This document shows positions 12,425 to 24,072 of a DNA stretch of 64,000 nt, in pieces. The position numbers were made by a program, and so were the translations under genes. The notes under the pieces were generated by a model. That model was not told where the DNA came from, did not search any database, and was given only the letters and a program-made list of their open reading frames with translations. Source of the DNA: Anoplolepis gracilipes. Lineage: Eukaryota; Arthropoda; Insecta; Hymenoptera; Formicidae. Each line of letters starts with the position of its first letter. Positions within the stretch are counted from its first letter, which is position 1. The DNA is taken from the NCBI RefSeq assembly GCF_047496725.1, contig NC_132972.1, positions 17,457,501 through 17,521,500 on the forward strand, given 5' to 3'.

Positions 12425-12865
12425 ATTAATGGTTCGTTCTACTCCTTGATGTCCTCCCATAGGTGCATCATGATATTCGTATAGTATACGTTGCTTCTCC
12501 TCTTCCGTGTAGTCCTTCGCTATCCCTGTCTCGTGTTCTCCGTCCTCGTCTAACACGTTAACGCCTGGCACGTGTCTGCTCAGCGCGTCAGCGTTTCTGT
12601 TTGCGGTTCCGGCCTTATGTACGATGACATAATCATATTCCTCCAATTTCAATTGCCATCTAATTAATCGAGATCCGGGATCAGTTACGTTGAATAGCCA
12701 AACTAATGATTTGTGATCCGTTATTATTGTAAATTCCATATAGATATGGTCGAAAATGTTTTACCGCCCATACTATCGCGAGTAATTCTTTTTCCGTTGT
12801 CGTATAGTTCTGTTCTGCTTTGGATAATACTCGACTCGCATAAGCTATAGGCCGGTCTCGTCCTA
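12425..12865 (-). pseudogene. Ty3/gypsy reverse transcriptase-RNase H fragment
   Basis: This is the RNase H part of the same gypsy pol gene as 505-1482. The minus strand shows the motifs PIAYASRVL, EKELLAIVWA, ITDHKSLVWLF and NADALSRH, in the usual order. A one-base frameshift lies near 12742, between the two blocks. The 3' edge is the CACTA-type insertion at 12422-12424. The 5' side stops near 12865-12890, where homology fades, so gag, protease and most of the RT are absent. The 5' LTR was not found. Confidence 0.85.
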
Positions 12866-12889
12866 TGTCCTATGTCTCCTATTACTACT

Positions 12890-13480
12890 TAAAAAATCTG
12901 TATTATCAGAATTAAGAACAACTGATAAACTTATAAATGATACATCCAGTGATCCAGTGATAGCTTTCAGCAACTATCTAACATCATAGCTTCGTACATT
13001 ATCGCCGGAAAACTTTATAAAATGCCAGAGAAAAATTTTATCATTTGTTTTTGAACTTCAAGATACTTTGTAATTGAGAGATATCCATATTCGTCATTGA
13101 TTAACTTGATAGGAACGTAAAAAACCAAATATACTATTTAAGTTTATTTATAATGTGCAATGTTCGCAAGCACTATTTTGTGATATTTTATTTTTAACAT
13201 AAAACTATATATAAAATTTATATTTTTTTACTAAAGCGTGTAAAAGTAATATTAAGTTTGTTATGTTTTGCGTTTTGTTATTCATGAAAGATTTAAGACT
13301 GTTTATTATAAGTCTATTATAATATAATATAAAGTTTTTTATAAGAAATATTTTTCGCATTGTAAGGCAAATAATATATTCAAATTGAATGAAGAATAAA
13401 TATTTTATTTTAAAAACTTACATTTAATTTTATTTTTAAATATATTAAATTATTGCACGTAAATGTCCTTAACGCATATT
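12890..13480. other. AT-rich stretch without a recognisable gene
   Basis: This is low-complexity AT-rich DNA between the gypsy fragment and the Harbinger pseudogene. It presumably includes the 3' flank of the Harbinger element. I could not identify its terminal repeats or its 3-bp target duplication. Confidence 0.4.
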
Positions 13481-15066
13481 TTACCAAGGTACAGAATTTT
13501 CATGTACAAAATATTGAGCAAATGTGTCTCTAATCTCTGCTGAGTATCGTGAGTGTGTGTTACTTCCCATGGAACGAATATTTTCTATAGCTGCACTGTC
13601 TCTGACAAAATTTTCATCTCTAGCAATATTAACATAATATGATGTTGATAATAAAAAATTATGAAGACAGACAGTAGCTTTAACTATGCTTTCAGTTGTT
13701 TCTAGAGACGCATTAATCGGTTTTCTATAGATTCTCCATTTACTTGCCATAATGCCAAACGCATTTTCAACAACACGCCTTGCTCGACTTAGTCTATAAT
13801 TAACGATTTCCCTGGTTTTATTCAATTGATTACCAGGATATGGTCTTAGAGTGTATTTATTCAATTGGAATGCAGCATCACCCATAAGCATATATGGGAC
13901 AGGTAAAGTATTGTTTAATAATGGACATGGAGGTGGTAAATCCATTTCTTTATTTTCAAACCGTTGTCCCATAATGGAGCCTTTAAATATTGATCCGTCA
14001 TGATGCCTCCCTTGAGCGCCAATATCGACCATTAAAAACTCATATGATGCTGATACTATTGCCATCAGCACAATGCTGTGTTGTCCTTTATAATTATAAA
14101 ATGTTTACTCTGCATATGGTGATGCCTGTAAAAAATATTATGTTGTTTAAAAATATTATGAGATAAGAAGACAATTGCTTCCCAATGAGAAATGATTATC
14201 GAATCAATATCAAATTGTCAAATCCATGTTTACATCAATTTGACATCAATTTAATAAGTTATTTCTCACTACAGATTCATTTAAATGATTTAGATTATCT
14301 AGGTAAGAGAAAATACCGCATATAAATAGCTTTAATTTAATTCATTTCAATAAAATATGTACTTTTAATAAAATATGTAAAACCTGTATTACGATATGTT
14401 TTCCATCAATAGCTCCTATACAATGAGGAAAATTCCATTGTCTAGAAAAATCATCTGCTATCTTTTCCCATTTTTGTTGAGAGGGTTGAAATAAAACACG
14501 ATGTCGTAAAATCAACCAAATTGCTTCACATGTTTCTTGAATTATGCCAGAAACAGTACTTTTACCTCTACGGTATGACATTGCGAGTGATGCCATTAAA
14601 TCACCAGATGCTAAGTATCTATTAACATTAAAAGTAAACAAATAAATATATACCTTAGGAGATATATGTATATATATATCCTATATACATATTAAAATAT
14701 TATATAATATATTAAATTGAATATAATGTCAACATACCGCAATGTTATTAATAGCCGGATAGCAGGTGGAATTGGTTTTCGCAAATGCGTTTCTTGCTTT
14801 CGTATTATTGGTTTAATTAAATATAATAGTTTATCAAAATTTTCAGGCGTTATTCGTGTATAATTATAATACTATAGTAAGTCTCGACAACGCAATTCTT
14901 GTACTAAATTCGAAGCTTCGCCTCTAATTTCTCTATCAAGAATACATTCTCTAACCCAAATTCTTTTCCTCTTTCTTTCGTTTATTCTTTCACTTATTTG
15001 AATTATTTTTATTTGATTAATTTGTAATAACAAATTTAATAGTCTCCTCTTTTTCCTTAAAAGCAT
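13481..15066 (-). pseudogene. PIF/Harbinger transposase (HARBI1-like), pseudogene
   Basis: Three exons can be followed on minus: 15066-14738, about 14653-14391, and about 14128-13481, with GTATGT and GTTTTA donors and a TTTTTACAG acceptor. DDE-type motifs of the Harbinger nuclease are visible: HCIGAIDGKHI (first D), MLMGDAAF (second D) and RRVVENAFGIMASKWRIY (E). Two in-frame stops break it, one near 14876 in exon 1 and one near 14107 at the start of exon 3. In intact elements this nuclease works with a separate Myb-like protein, which is not seen here. Element ends were not found. Confidence 0.85.
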
Positions 15067-16742
15067 TGATGTATTTTTAACTTTTCAATTTTTGACATTC
15101 GTATTAAAAGAATCGTATACCGTAATCGTGCACAATATGAATCGCTTCAACATATGCGCTTGTCGTACGACGAATCGGACCAATCAGCCGTCGTACCATC
15201 GGACGCAGTCTGAATCCTGCATAATGCTTCTACTGACGACGACGCAAGGATCATTGCGACGTCTTTATATATCTAATTCTTCGTAGGTGGGAAAGACGGC
15301 GGTCCTGATCGGAGCACGTATTGTTTTCATTGTCGCTTCCGCTTACACAGCATCTTTCTGTCGTGTCGTATTCTAATTTCCGTCACGTATGCTTATCTTT
15401 CTTAATATCCTTATTTACTCGTTCGTGATCTTTTTCTAAACTTTAATATTTTTTATTTAATTCCTTCTTCCGCCCTTAATTCTTTCTACGAATTATTAAT
15501 ATTTTGTGTCTGATCTGGCCGTGACAAGGCTAACGGGCACCCACTTTTTATGAAATTTATATTTGCATATGTACATATATGTATATATATATATATATAT
15601 CTAAATTGTAGTTAAAATTATATATACGGTAAAATATTGTACGATGATGAATAATAACAGTAGGATAATAGCTAACAAAGTGAACTAATATACACAGTAT
15701 GTAAGACGGGCGCCTAATAGACTTGGTGATATGTTGCTTTCTTACTATAGACACTTCGTGTGTATCATATTAACGGATAAAAAATAATATGACTGTTAAT
15801 TCGATGTCTTACTTGACATTGCACATTGTAGACATATGTTTAAATACAGACATAAAAAAAATTTATAATTTATTTATAATATAAAAATTCCTTTTTTAGA
15901 AAATAAATTTAAGAATAACTTTTAAAATATTAAAAATATTTCTATCATTTTATTACTACCTACACATATATTGTACATGTGTATAAATAAAACATTTATT
16001 TTATGTATGCTTTATTTATATGTATTTTGTAATAAATCGATAATAACTATATAAAAAGATATATTTTCTAAGAAATATTCTTTTTAAATTAATAGCTTTT
16101 ACAAAAAATATATTTTAATAATTTTACGTAAAAATATATTTTATTATTTTATATAAATATTTATTAAATGTATTATTATTAAAAATCATATATTAATTGT
16201 GAACTATAAATTATAATTAATACATTACTTCAATATACTTTTTAAGTATAATAATACTTTCCAATTATAAAAATTGAATTCACATCTCTTCACTCCTATT
16301 GCCTCTTTCTTACTTACTTATTTATATTTATTAATTTGGAGTTCTTTCGATAATCTTATTATAAAAATTGACAAAACTATTTTAATTTAAATTTATATTT
16401 TAATTATTTTTTAATTAATTTACAAAATATGTAATCATATTTATTAAATATATAATTAAATGCATTCTTAACAAATATGTGTGACATACATTATCATATA
16501 CATTACTTTTTTTTTACGAGGGAAGTGGAAAATGCCTACTGCATCCCCGCCGGCCGGTCCCGCAGGGTACCGTGGGCTCGCACTCACTAAAAACAGTTTC
16601 CCTTTCAGACCTAAAAGAATGAAGTCTACACTACATGTCATCCAAAGTCTATTCGTGTACCTCAGTTCTCTCAGTCAGCCACTGTCAGCATGGGCGTCCA
16701 TCGTATAAGTTACTTGCTGCAATATAAAATGGCACTGATTTT
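15067..16742. other. Gene-free AT-rich region with a short GC-richer patch
   Basis: 15100-15550 probably contains the 5' flank of the Harbinger element. 15577-15602 is a (TA)n run. 15780-16510 is very AT-rich. 16530-16742 is markedly less AT-rich but I recognise no gene or RNA in it. The last six bases (GATTTT, 16737-16742) are a candidate Polinton A target duplication whose partner was not found. Confidence 0.4.
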
Positions 16743-17240
16743 AGTAGTAATGGGGCATGTATGGCCCGTCAAAACAAACCCCCACCACCGCGCTCTCGGG
16801 CGCCGCGGGGGGATGTCTGGTGTTTTCCCCCACCACCACCGGGGCTGACAGAAAAAAAAGTGGTGGTTGGAGGGGGAAGGGTTCGCGCTCAGGTAAGAAA
16901 AATTTATTTTTTGGAAAAATTTTCTGATTTTCTCGGGACTTGAACCTGGATCCTTCGTATTGCTGATCCTGGTCCTGGTGCGCTGGGCTAAATAAGAATT
17001 TACTAGAGTAAAGGTTAGATAAGGCATTTATGTTACGTAGTAGAGCAGGTATGGCTCTTGGGCCGATATCGGTTACGGTGCTAGTGAAGGGACGAAAAAG
17101 CGCTTTGACGTTCTGCAAGCGGGGCAGGTATGGCTCTTGAGGTGATATCGGTTACGGTGACGGTGGTGGGACGGAAAAGCGCTTTGGCGTTTTGCACGTG
17201 GGGCAGGTATGACCCGTCAAAACAAATGACGTCACATGGT
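16743..17240. repeat. Polinton A left terminal region with about 80-bp subrepeats
   Basis: The unit beginning GGGGCAGGTATGG recurs at about 16753, 17045, 17123 and 17203. Two copies continue into CGATATCGGTTACGGTG and AAAAGCGCTTTG. The same structure occurs at 42127-42620. Terminal subrepeats of this kind are common in Polintons. Confidence 0.75.
16920..16995 (-). repeat. tRNA-like sequence (SINE-type) in the Polinton left arm
   Basis: On minus the segment reads an A-box-like TAGCCCAGCGCACC, then about 30 nt later an exact-looking B box GGTTCAAGTCC. The spacing suits a pol III internal promoter. The acceptor stem is not convincing, so this is a tRNA-derived repeat rather than a tRNA gene. 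The same sequence at 42307-42375 shows it travels with this Polinton family. Confidence 0.45.
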
Positions 17241-17677
17241 AGGCGATCGTGTATAACGTCATGCCTGTGAAGGCGTCTGAAGATGAAAAAAGGATAATAA
17301 AACAGGAACGTGCAAGTTCTGTCAAACGCGATGGTATGATGCAACGAAAGAAATAGTATTATCGGTGGCTTATATTACGATGCGTGCCTATTGTTGAAAG
17401 AGGTTGCGGAACATCCTCTTTCAACAATAAAAGTAACGGAACTATTTATATGTAAAATAGGAAAGAGGAATGGGTAAAAGAAATCAACAATACATTTAAA
17501 TGTACAAATATGTAACGTTTATATTTAAAATGTTTTTACAAAAACAAAATTATTCAAGAAGTTTTTAAAAAAATGAATAATTGAAGAAAATATTCCAGGG
17601 ATTATAATTTTCGTTTTGTTACTATCATATGTACAATTTGATTGAGGTAAAGCGAGATTATTTCTAAAAATGTTATT

Positions 17678-18421
17678 TCAAAATATATCGAGAAATGATA
17701 AATCTTTTAGTTGAATGCGTATGTTACGTTCTATTTTCTTGCTTTTATTCTTGATCAGCAGTTTTATAATACTGCTATTAATGTTACTATTGCTAGGAAG
17801 ATTTATCTCTATTTCATTAGATATCGCGCACATTCGTTGACACTGTTGGAAATTAAATTTAGTTGATTCAAACGAGCGTTTACACATCCAACTATATTTT
17901 CTAGTTCCAGAAAGGTTGCTCTCTGCATTACTATCGCAACGCTGTAAGTTTTCTGTTTCTTCGGTGTAGCTCCGTTTGCGTTCGTATCCTCGATGTTTTC
18001 GGAAGGAAGATCTTCTTGCACGTTTTCGCGATACGCTACTAGCACAGCTCTAGCACCATATGTGGTAGTAAAATTTATAGTTATTTTGTTGATGATAATT
18101 GTACTCTGTTTAATTTTATCACCGTTTAAGTACAAAGACATCTGTTCCATGTTTTCTTGAAATTTCTGCCACGATTCCATATCGAAGCAAATTTCTTCAG
18201 CGCTATGAGATGATAACAATCGGTAGAAAATCCAGTTCCTCTCCATCCGACACCATAAAGCCCACATGAATTTTCTTCGTATAGGATAAATTCAGGCCAT
18301 ATGTTGTGGATAACAACATACATTGCAGTTTGATTTTTCCTTTGAAATTGCATTCTGACTTAGAAGTGCTGACGGAATATAAGGATTTCTTGAAATTTGA
18401 AATTTCCTTACGATTGTCCAT
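17678..18421 (-). pseudogene. Left-arm protein, Polinton A copy (frameshifted)
   Basis: This is homologous at nucleotide level to the intact gene at 42987-43811. Compared with it, this copy has lost five bases near 18218 and four bases near 17815. These shifts split it into three pieces covering 18421-18203, 18267-17809 and 17887-17678. Function is not known. See the intact copy for the description. It sits on minus between the terminus and the polymerase, as in Polintons B and C. Confidence 0.75.
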
Positions 18422-18899
18422 AATAGCTGCTTCTGCGTAGAAAATCGAAGTTCGAATAATCGCGTTCAGAGTACAAACGAAAACAAAAAACTTTTACAGT
18501 TGAACTTGCGAGTTCGGATAGCAGGAAACGACTGAACTTAATTTTCCCGAATACTTAAATTAGAAAGATGAAATAGAAAAGTGGTGGGAAAAATGCGCGC
18601 GCAGAATAATAAAAAAAATTATATGTGTATGGAATTTTAAATCAATTAAAAAAAATAAATTATTATAAAAATGTACGTTACCCTCCATAGCTTGCCTGTG
18701 TCATGTCTAAAGTTCAAAGAATAATATTTTTATAATCAAATTTTTATAACGTAGTTTTACAAAAATCGTGAAAAATATAATAAAAGAAAATTTTTCATAT
18801 ATATATAAATAAAATTGTATTCAATATAAATTTAGAGAAAGAATTTCTAAAGTGAAAAAAGAATTTCTCAAGAAAAAAACAAAACCCTGCATCGCATAT

Positions 18900-19145
18900 A
18901 AAAGTTATAAAAAGAAGATATTTATTTATTGCTTGTTGGTTTTTCCGAAATTTTTTCACGGCATATTTCTTATAACGTGCCGCCGAGAAAATAAAGAAAA
19001 TAATAAAGATTACTTCGCATAACAAAAAAAAGGAATAAGCGTTTATTGCTTGTTGGTTTTTCCGAAATTTTTTTTTACAATATATTTCTTATAAATATTC
19101 GGCGAGAAAATAAAGAAAATAATAAAGATTACTGTACGTAACAAA
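18900..19145. repeat. Tandem repeat of about 120 bp, two copies
   Basis: Each unit contains TTGCTTGTTGGTTTTTCCGA, then a CATATTTCTTATAA block, then AATAAAGAAAATAATAAAGA. The same units, in three or more copies, lie at 44305-44640 in Polinton B. Their role is unknown. Confidence 0.75.
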
Positions 19146-19343
19146 GAAAAGAAATGTAAACGTAGGAAATAGATTATTTCCAAAACTTTCTTTGAAATTA
19201 CCGTTAATCCGTCATAAAAGAAGAAAATATAATAATAAAACATTCTTTTGAATGTTTTGCATTGTAACGTCCTATCACATTTTGTTTAATAACCCGACCA
19301 ATGCAAAATCAAAGAATTTTCCCTTCTTACTAAAGAGGCGTTT

Positions 19344-19660
19344 TCGACAAGCGTGCCATTGGGTAAACGGTATTCCCTGCTTCGCCTCGCGTGGATAATG
19401 CGATGACCGAGCTCACGCTCCTTCCACACTAACCACTGTAGGGCTTTGCGCGATTGAATATTTACATGTCTGTAACCACCCGCAGGAATAACACCTATCT
19501 CTCTTTCGCGCAAGAAGTTTTTTCTGAATACTCTCATGCACAAAGCTCTACAGTGGTTAGTGTGGAAGGAGCGTGAGCTCGGTCATCGCATTATCCACGC
19601 AGGGCGAAGCAGGGAATATCGTTTACCCGATGGCACGCTTGTCGATGGGTACTACGAGTC
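19344..19660. repeat. Snap-back inversion: inverted polymerase fragment facing the polymerase gene
   Basis: 19344-19535 on minus is a copy of polymerase sequence equivalent to about 62775-62970 of Polinton B. The same sequence resumes on plus from 19539. About 115 bases are therefore present in both orientations around a spacer of about 85 bases. The left-arm homology with Polinton B stops exactly at 19343, so the inversion marks a deletion of the 5' part of the polymerase gene. Confidence 0.85.
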
Positions 19661-22100
19661 TGTGGAAAACGCAATATTACGTGTTACAGTTTCACGGATG
19701 TTTCTGGCATGGTTGTCCGAGATGTTTTCGAGTCAATCGCGATAAACCGTTTTCGTCAGATCATGCAGATACAAACGATTTACGTTATGAGCATATCGTC
19801 GCAACGACATCTCGTCTTCGAAGACGGGGATACAGAGTGATAGAGAAATGGGAGTGCGACTTTGATCACGATATAAATGAAAATGTTGAGATGCGTGAAT
19901 ATTTACAACATCATCAAATGACAACGAACCGCTCGATCCTCGACACTCCTTCTACGGAGAGCGCACGGAAAATATTGTGACGCGCTACGAGATTACGGGA
20001 ACGGAGAAGATACGATACGTTGATGTATGTTCACTGTACCCGTATGTGTTGAAAACCGGTGTTTTTCCGATCGGGCATCCAACGGTATACGTAGGCGAGG
20101 AATGCGCGGAATTAATCAGAATATCGCCGGGATATAATTTCGAGTCGGTCGAAGGAATCGTTCGTTGCAGAGTACTCCCTCCCCGCAATCTTTTTCACCC
20201 TGTATTACCTTATCGCGTGCAGGGTAAATTATTATTCGCGTTGTGTCATACTTGTTGCGAAACATTTTCTCAATCTACGTACGCTCATGAACCTTCCGAA
20301 CGCGAATTCGAAGGTACATGGATATCGTGCGAATTAAAGAAAGCTATTGAGAAAGGTTATTTTGTGACAGAGGTTAGTGAGATTTGGCAGTATAATGTCA
20401 CTCGTTATAATCACACCACGAGCCAGGAGGGTCTATTCGCCGGATATATAAACACATTTTTAAAATTAAAGCAGGAGACTAGTGGTTGGCCGAGCGAGTG
20501 CACGGATGACGATGCTAAAGAGCGATATCTTCGTGAGTACGAGGAAACAGAAGATATTGCTCTTGAGAAAAATAACATCGTACACAACCCCGGTTTACGT
20601 TTGGTCGCGAAATTAGCGTTAAATTTTTTTTGGAAAATTTGGTCAACGCGAAAACTTGCCACATGCTAACATCGTTAAAACGCAGCAGAAATTATTGAAC
20701 CTACTCACTAGCCCGCAACATGAAATAATCGATATATTACCCGTAAACGACGAGGTAATATATGTTTCGTCACGAATGCGACAAGAAGCAATCGTACCAT
20801 CGCCCCTTACTAATGTAGTAATAGCAGCTTACACAACGGCACAAGCAAGATTAAAATTATACGGATATTTAGAAAAATTCGAAATTTTTGTATTATGATA
20901 CCGATTCATGTATATACGTGAGTACCAGCGATCTTCAGGAATACGAACCGCGTACGGGTAATTTTTTAGGCGATATGACGGATGAACTCGCGAGCTACGG
21001 TGTGGGTAGCTAGATAGAGTCGTTCGTATCCGGTGGGCCGAAATTTTACACGTATGTGGTTCGTACACCCGATGGACTCACTCGTGAAGTTGGTAAAGTG
21101 TTGTAGCCTGAGACTATAACAAATTATACAAATATTATACAAATAAATATTATATATCGATAGAGCATTAAGACAGCGATTGCGAAATGCTAACGCAATA
21201 AGTATTGCGATATCCACATACCGCGAGTAGGCGCATTGACCGCGCGTGCCGCTGACATAGCGAGCCACGCGCGAAACCGGAGACAAAGCCGGAACACCGC
21301 GGCGAGCATTGCGAAAGAGTGCAAACCATGAAGTCCGACCTTTGGACCCGCTGCGCTTGCACTCAGCGCGAGTTGAGCAACCCGACCGAAATTTAGAACG
21401 CTCGCTCAACAGTATAAAAAACCCACCCGCGCTCGGATGCGCGGGCAGTAAAAAGTAAGTTGGCAATCGCCATAACTGCAACGAGCAGTCGCAAAGTGAA
21501 CGAGTGATAATCATAGATCGAGATCACTAACGCACGCGGACACTCGCCTATCGACCGCGCTGGACGCCGCCACGCTCCTCGAACTATCTCCTGACCGAAC
21601 GAACTCGGCCTACTTGACCACCGCTAACCGTAGGAGAAGGAACCTCTGTAAAACAACTACTGTGTATGGGTAAAAATATATATTCTCTAACTACTACAAA
21701 GAATCTACGATTATTGAAATCAACGAAGCCTCGCTGCGCCCTGAAACCTGCTCTCTCCCACGGATCCCGAACCCAGTGCCGTCCCACGGCACAACAAAAG
21801 TAAAGGGTATAACTCTGAACTTTGAAAACTCGCGCTTAGTTAATTTTATTAGAATTAGAGAATTATTATTACAAAGAGAATGAGAGAAACAGGCAGAGGA
21901 ACAAGTAGAAAAAACAACCCCTGAATCGAGGATAAATCTTCGGTTTAAAGCCATTCGGCGCACAGTGTTTCATGAAATAATTACGCGTGAAACAAAAAAA
22001 ATGTGCGCCTGTGCTAATAAAATAAAGATTTATAAAAACATAACGATATTCTCTACCGTACGGGTATTTATCAGAAACTTGATAGATATTAGCATGCTTT
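19539..22100 (+). pseudogene. Protein-primed family B DNA polymerase, Polinton A (5'-truncated)
   Basis: This is the replicative polymerase of Polintons, in the protein-primed PolB family. The copy lacks the N-terminus and exonuclease domain seen in Polinton B. Palm motif A (VDVCSLYPYV, about 20020) and motif C (YDTDSCIYV, about 20897) are visible. Motif B is broken by a frameshift near 20630, and further shifts occur near 19690, 19975 and 20880. A solo LTR (21099-21796) splits the gene. After its 4-bp duplication the reading frame resumes (KGITLNFENSRLVNF) and runs, with one TGA near 21880, to about 22100. The upstream edge is the snap-back inversion. Confidence 0.88.
21099..21796 (+). mobile_element. 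Solo LTR of a gypsy-type retroelement (698 bp) in the Polinton A polymerase
   Basis: It begins TGTTG and ends CAACA, with AAAG on both sides (21095-21098 and 21797-21800), a 4-bp target duplication typical of Ty3/gypsy. A TATAAAAAA box lies at about 21414, so the promoter points to plus. Deleting the LTR plus one AAAG rejoins the polymerase reading frame. No internal retroelement DNA is present, consistent with LTR-LTR recombination. Confidence 0.88.
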
Positions 22101-22466
22101 TCTGTTCACTCCTCTAACTTTGCGTGTAAAAAATATAGAATTGCGCACGTTTTCCGCCCCCTGCGTAAAATATAAATATTGTCAAAATGTAAAGTTTTGT
22201 AAAATAAAACTTTAGTTTTAAATATAGTTGTAATTTTTTTTATAATAATAAAATGTAAATCTTAGTTTAGTTGAAAAATGTAAATATAGCTAATATGAAA
22301 AATGCTATGTAAATGCAAATATAACAATAAAAAATTCATTTTTAATAAAAATATTGTTCCTATTTCCTCCCAACTTTTTATATTTTTTAGTTTTATTAAT
22401 ATAGTTTTTAAGCGGTATATTTTTTATTTAGTAAAGCAATAAATTTTTTAAAAATAGCGCATACGC

Positions 22467-22769
22467 TCAATCACTTGTTATCGCGAGCATATATATGCTG
22501 GTGACAGCATTTCTACTAAAGATAGAGCTTATCATCGCGCCATTACGCTCATCTCCTATAAGGTACACCGAGATATTCGCTAGCGCGAGCACGCGACCGC
22601 CGCGGGTGAAGGGCCCCGAAGCGTGGATAAGCTTATTCCTCTGCATTCCAACGTTTAACATTAAAAATTTATCGCTCATGCGCATTTTTAACAAACTTGT
22701 TATTATTTGTAAGGGTGACGCTGAACTTATTTCATTTATGAATTTGTGTGTAAATGCGCAATCGCTCAT
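22467..22769 (-). CDS. Hypothetical protein, divergent to the ATPase
   Basis: A 100-codon minus-strand frame reads MSDCAFTHK at its start and ends TSD. It lies head-to-head with, and slightly overlaps, the ATPase gene at 22754. Polinton C also has a small minus gene divergent from its ATPase (52680-52913), but I see no clear similarity between the two. Local base composition is coding-like. It could be real, or a shadow of AT-poor DNA. Confidence 0.3.
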   Translation of the reverse strand: MSDCAFTHKFINEISSASPLQIITSLLKMRMSDKFLMLNVGMQRNKLIHASGPFTRGGRVLALANISVYLIGDERNGAMISSIFSRNAVTSIYMLAITSD

Positions 22770-23502
22770 TTTGCAAAATGGATGTACGCTGGAAACATCC
22801 TTGGACGTCGATCGTCTGCGGTCCTACGAGATGCGGAAAAACGATTTTCGTAGAAACTTTCCTTCCAAGTTTATCAATCATGTCCGATATACGATTCGAG
22901 AGAATTTTATTTTATTACGCCGAGTGGCAAGATGTGTATCAGCGCTTACAACACGCTGTGAATGAAAGAGAAGTAGAAGAGAAAAGCGCACGAAGAAACG
23001 GATACTTCAGCGGTAATAATATTTTGAGAAACGCGAAAAAAAATATAATCGAATTTTGAGAGGGAGATTGCCGCGTCCGGAAGATTATTCCAACGATCCG
23101 CTTTCTCCGAAATTGGTAATAATTGACGATCTTATGAGAGAATCATCATCGTGCGACGCTATCGTGGATCTGTTTACGAAAGGAAGCCATCATAAGAATC
23201 TCAGCGTTATTCTTATCTCGCAAAATCTGTTCCATCAGGGGCGTGGACAGCATGACATATCTCTCAACACAAATTATATAGTTGTTTTCAAAAATCCACG
23301 TGATCGTGCACAAATGCGTCATTTAGCACGTCAAATATATCCCGATGACCCAAAGTTTATGGAAGAAGCATACTACGACGCAACCTCGAGACCGCATGAG
23401 TATTTATTGCTTGATTTGAAACAATCGACTCCAGACGAATATCGATTTCGGACGTGTATCTTTCCCGACGATTCACTGCATTACATCTATCGTATCTCGT
23501 AG
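22754..23502 (+). pseudogene. A32-like DNA packaging ATPase, Polinton A (one frameshift)
   Basis: This is an FtsK/HerA-type ATPase of the poxvirus A32 family that would pump DNA into capsids. Walker A is GPTRCGKT at about 22835 and Walker B is KLVIIDDL at about 23115. A downstream SVILISQNLF stretch with a conserved polar residue acts as sensor. The likely start is the ATG at 22778 or 22754 in the same frame. A frameshift near 23050 separates the two halves. It is preceded by about 340 bases of AT-rich spacer after the polymerase. Confidence 0.85.
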
Positions 23503-23673
23503 ATCGAGCAATAGAGGAGGGAGTATATAAAAGAAAGGTGATTACGCATCTTACCAGTCGCGCTATTACATCGTAATGGTAAAAGGAAATAAATATCCTT
23601 CGTCACTGACGTCGCGGAATTCGTCGGACGGAGCAATAAAAATTGTTAGGCGATCAATCGGTGAGCGAAACGC

Positions 23674-23976
23674 ATGTCTTTTGAAAACTTTGTGCTATCT
23701 GAAAAAAATCAAAGAGCGTCTTTCTTACGCACTGCAGATAATAAACTAATAAAATGCATACAAGAGTGCGCTTATAATACGCTCAAAGGAAACGCATCGC
23801 TTGGAAGTAACGAAAAAAGGCGATTAGCCAAACATAAAACCATCCTACGACGCGTTGCGACAAAACGAGGTAATTGGAGAAGCAGAAGAAAGCTACTGGT
23901 ACAACGGGGTGGATTCTTACCCTATCTTATTGTTCTTTTACTCGAAGTTATATTATCACGGATTATTGGGAAATGA
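23674..23976 (+). CDS. Small basic protein with C-terminal GGF-hydrophobic segment (pX-like)
   Basis: About 100 residues. The N-terminal half is helical, with NTLKGNASL and a run of basic residues (EKRRLAKHK). Then comes KLLVQRGGFLP, followed by a hydrophobic stretch to the end. Similar small proteins with a basic region plus GGFLP-hydrophobic tail are recurrent in Polintons and adintoviruses, and the layout suggests a core or membrane-active virion component. The Polinton C PLA2 protein ends with a comparable GGVLPILP segment. Function here is inference. The C-terminus may be frameshifted after 23900. Confidence 0.55.
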   Translation: MSFENFVLSEKNQRASFLRTADNKLIKCIQECAYNTLKGNASLGSNEKRRLAKHKTILRRVATKRGNWRSRRKLLVQRGGFLPYLIVLLLEVILSRIIGK

Positions 23977-24072
23977 AAAAATTATACAACTTTTTATATC
24001 TGTTTTTTTTTTCAGAATAAAAAATAAAACATTAACGATTGCGATATTTGAATGATGGAAAGAGCTTAAAAA

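Noticed and set aside
16920..16995. Functional tRNA gene
   Set aside because: A- and B-box-like motifs are present but no acceptor stem or full cloverleaf can be paired.
16741..17118. Minus-strand frames in the Polinton left terminus
   Set aside because: They are in terminal subrepeats, differ between the A and B copies and have no coding conservation.
20966..21514. 182-codon minus-strand frame
   Set aside because: It spans the polymerase-LTR junction and is antisense to the solo LTR. No family features.
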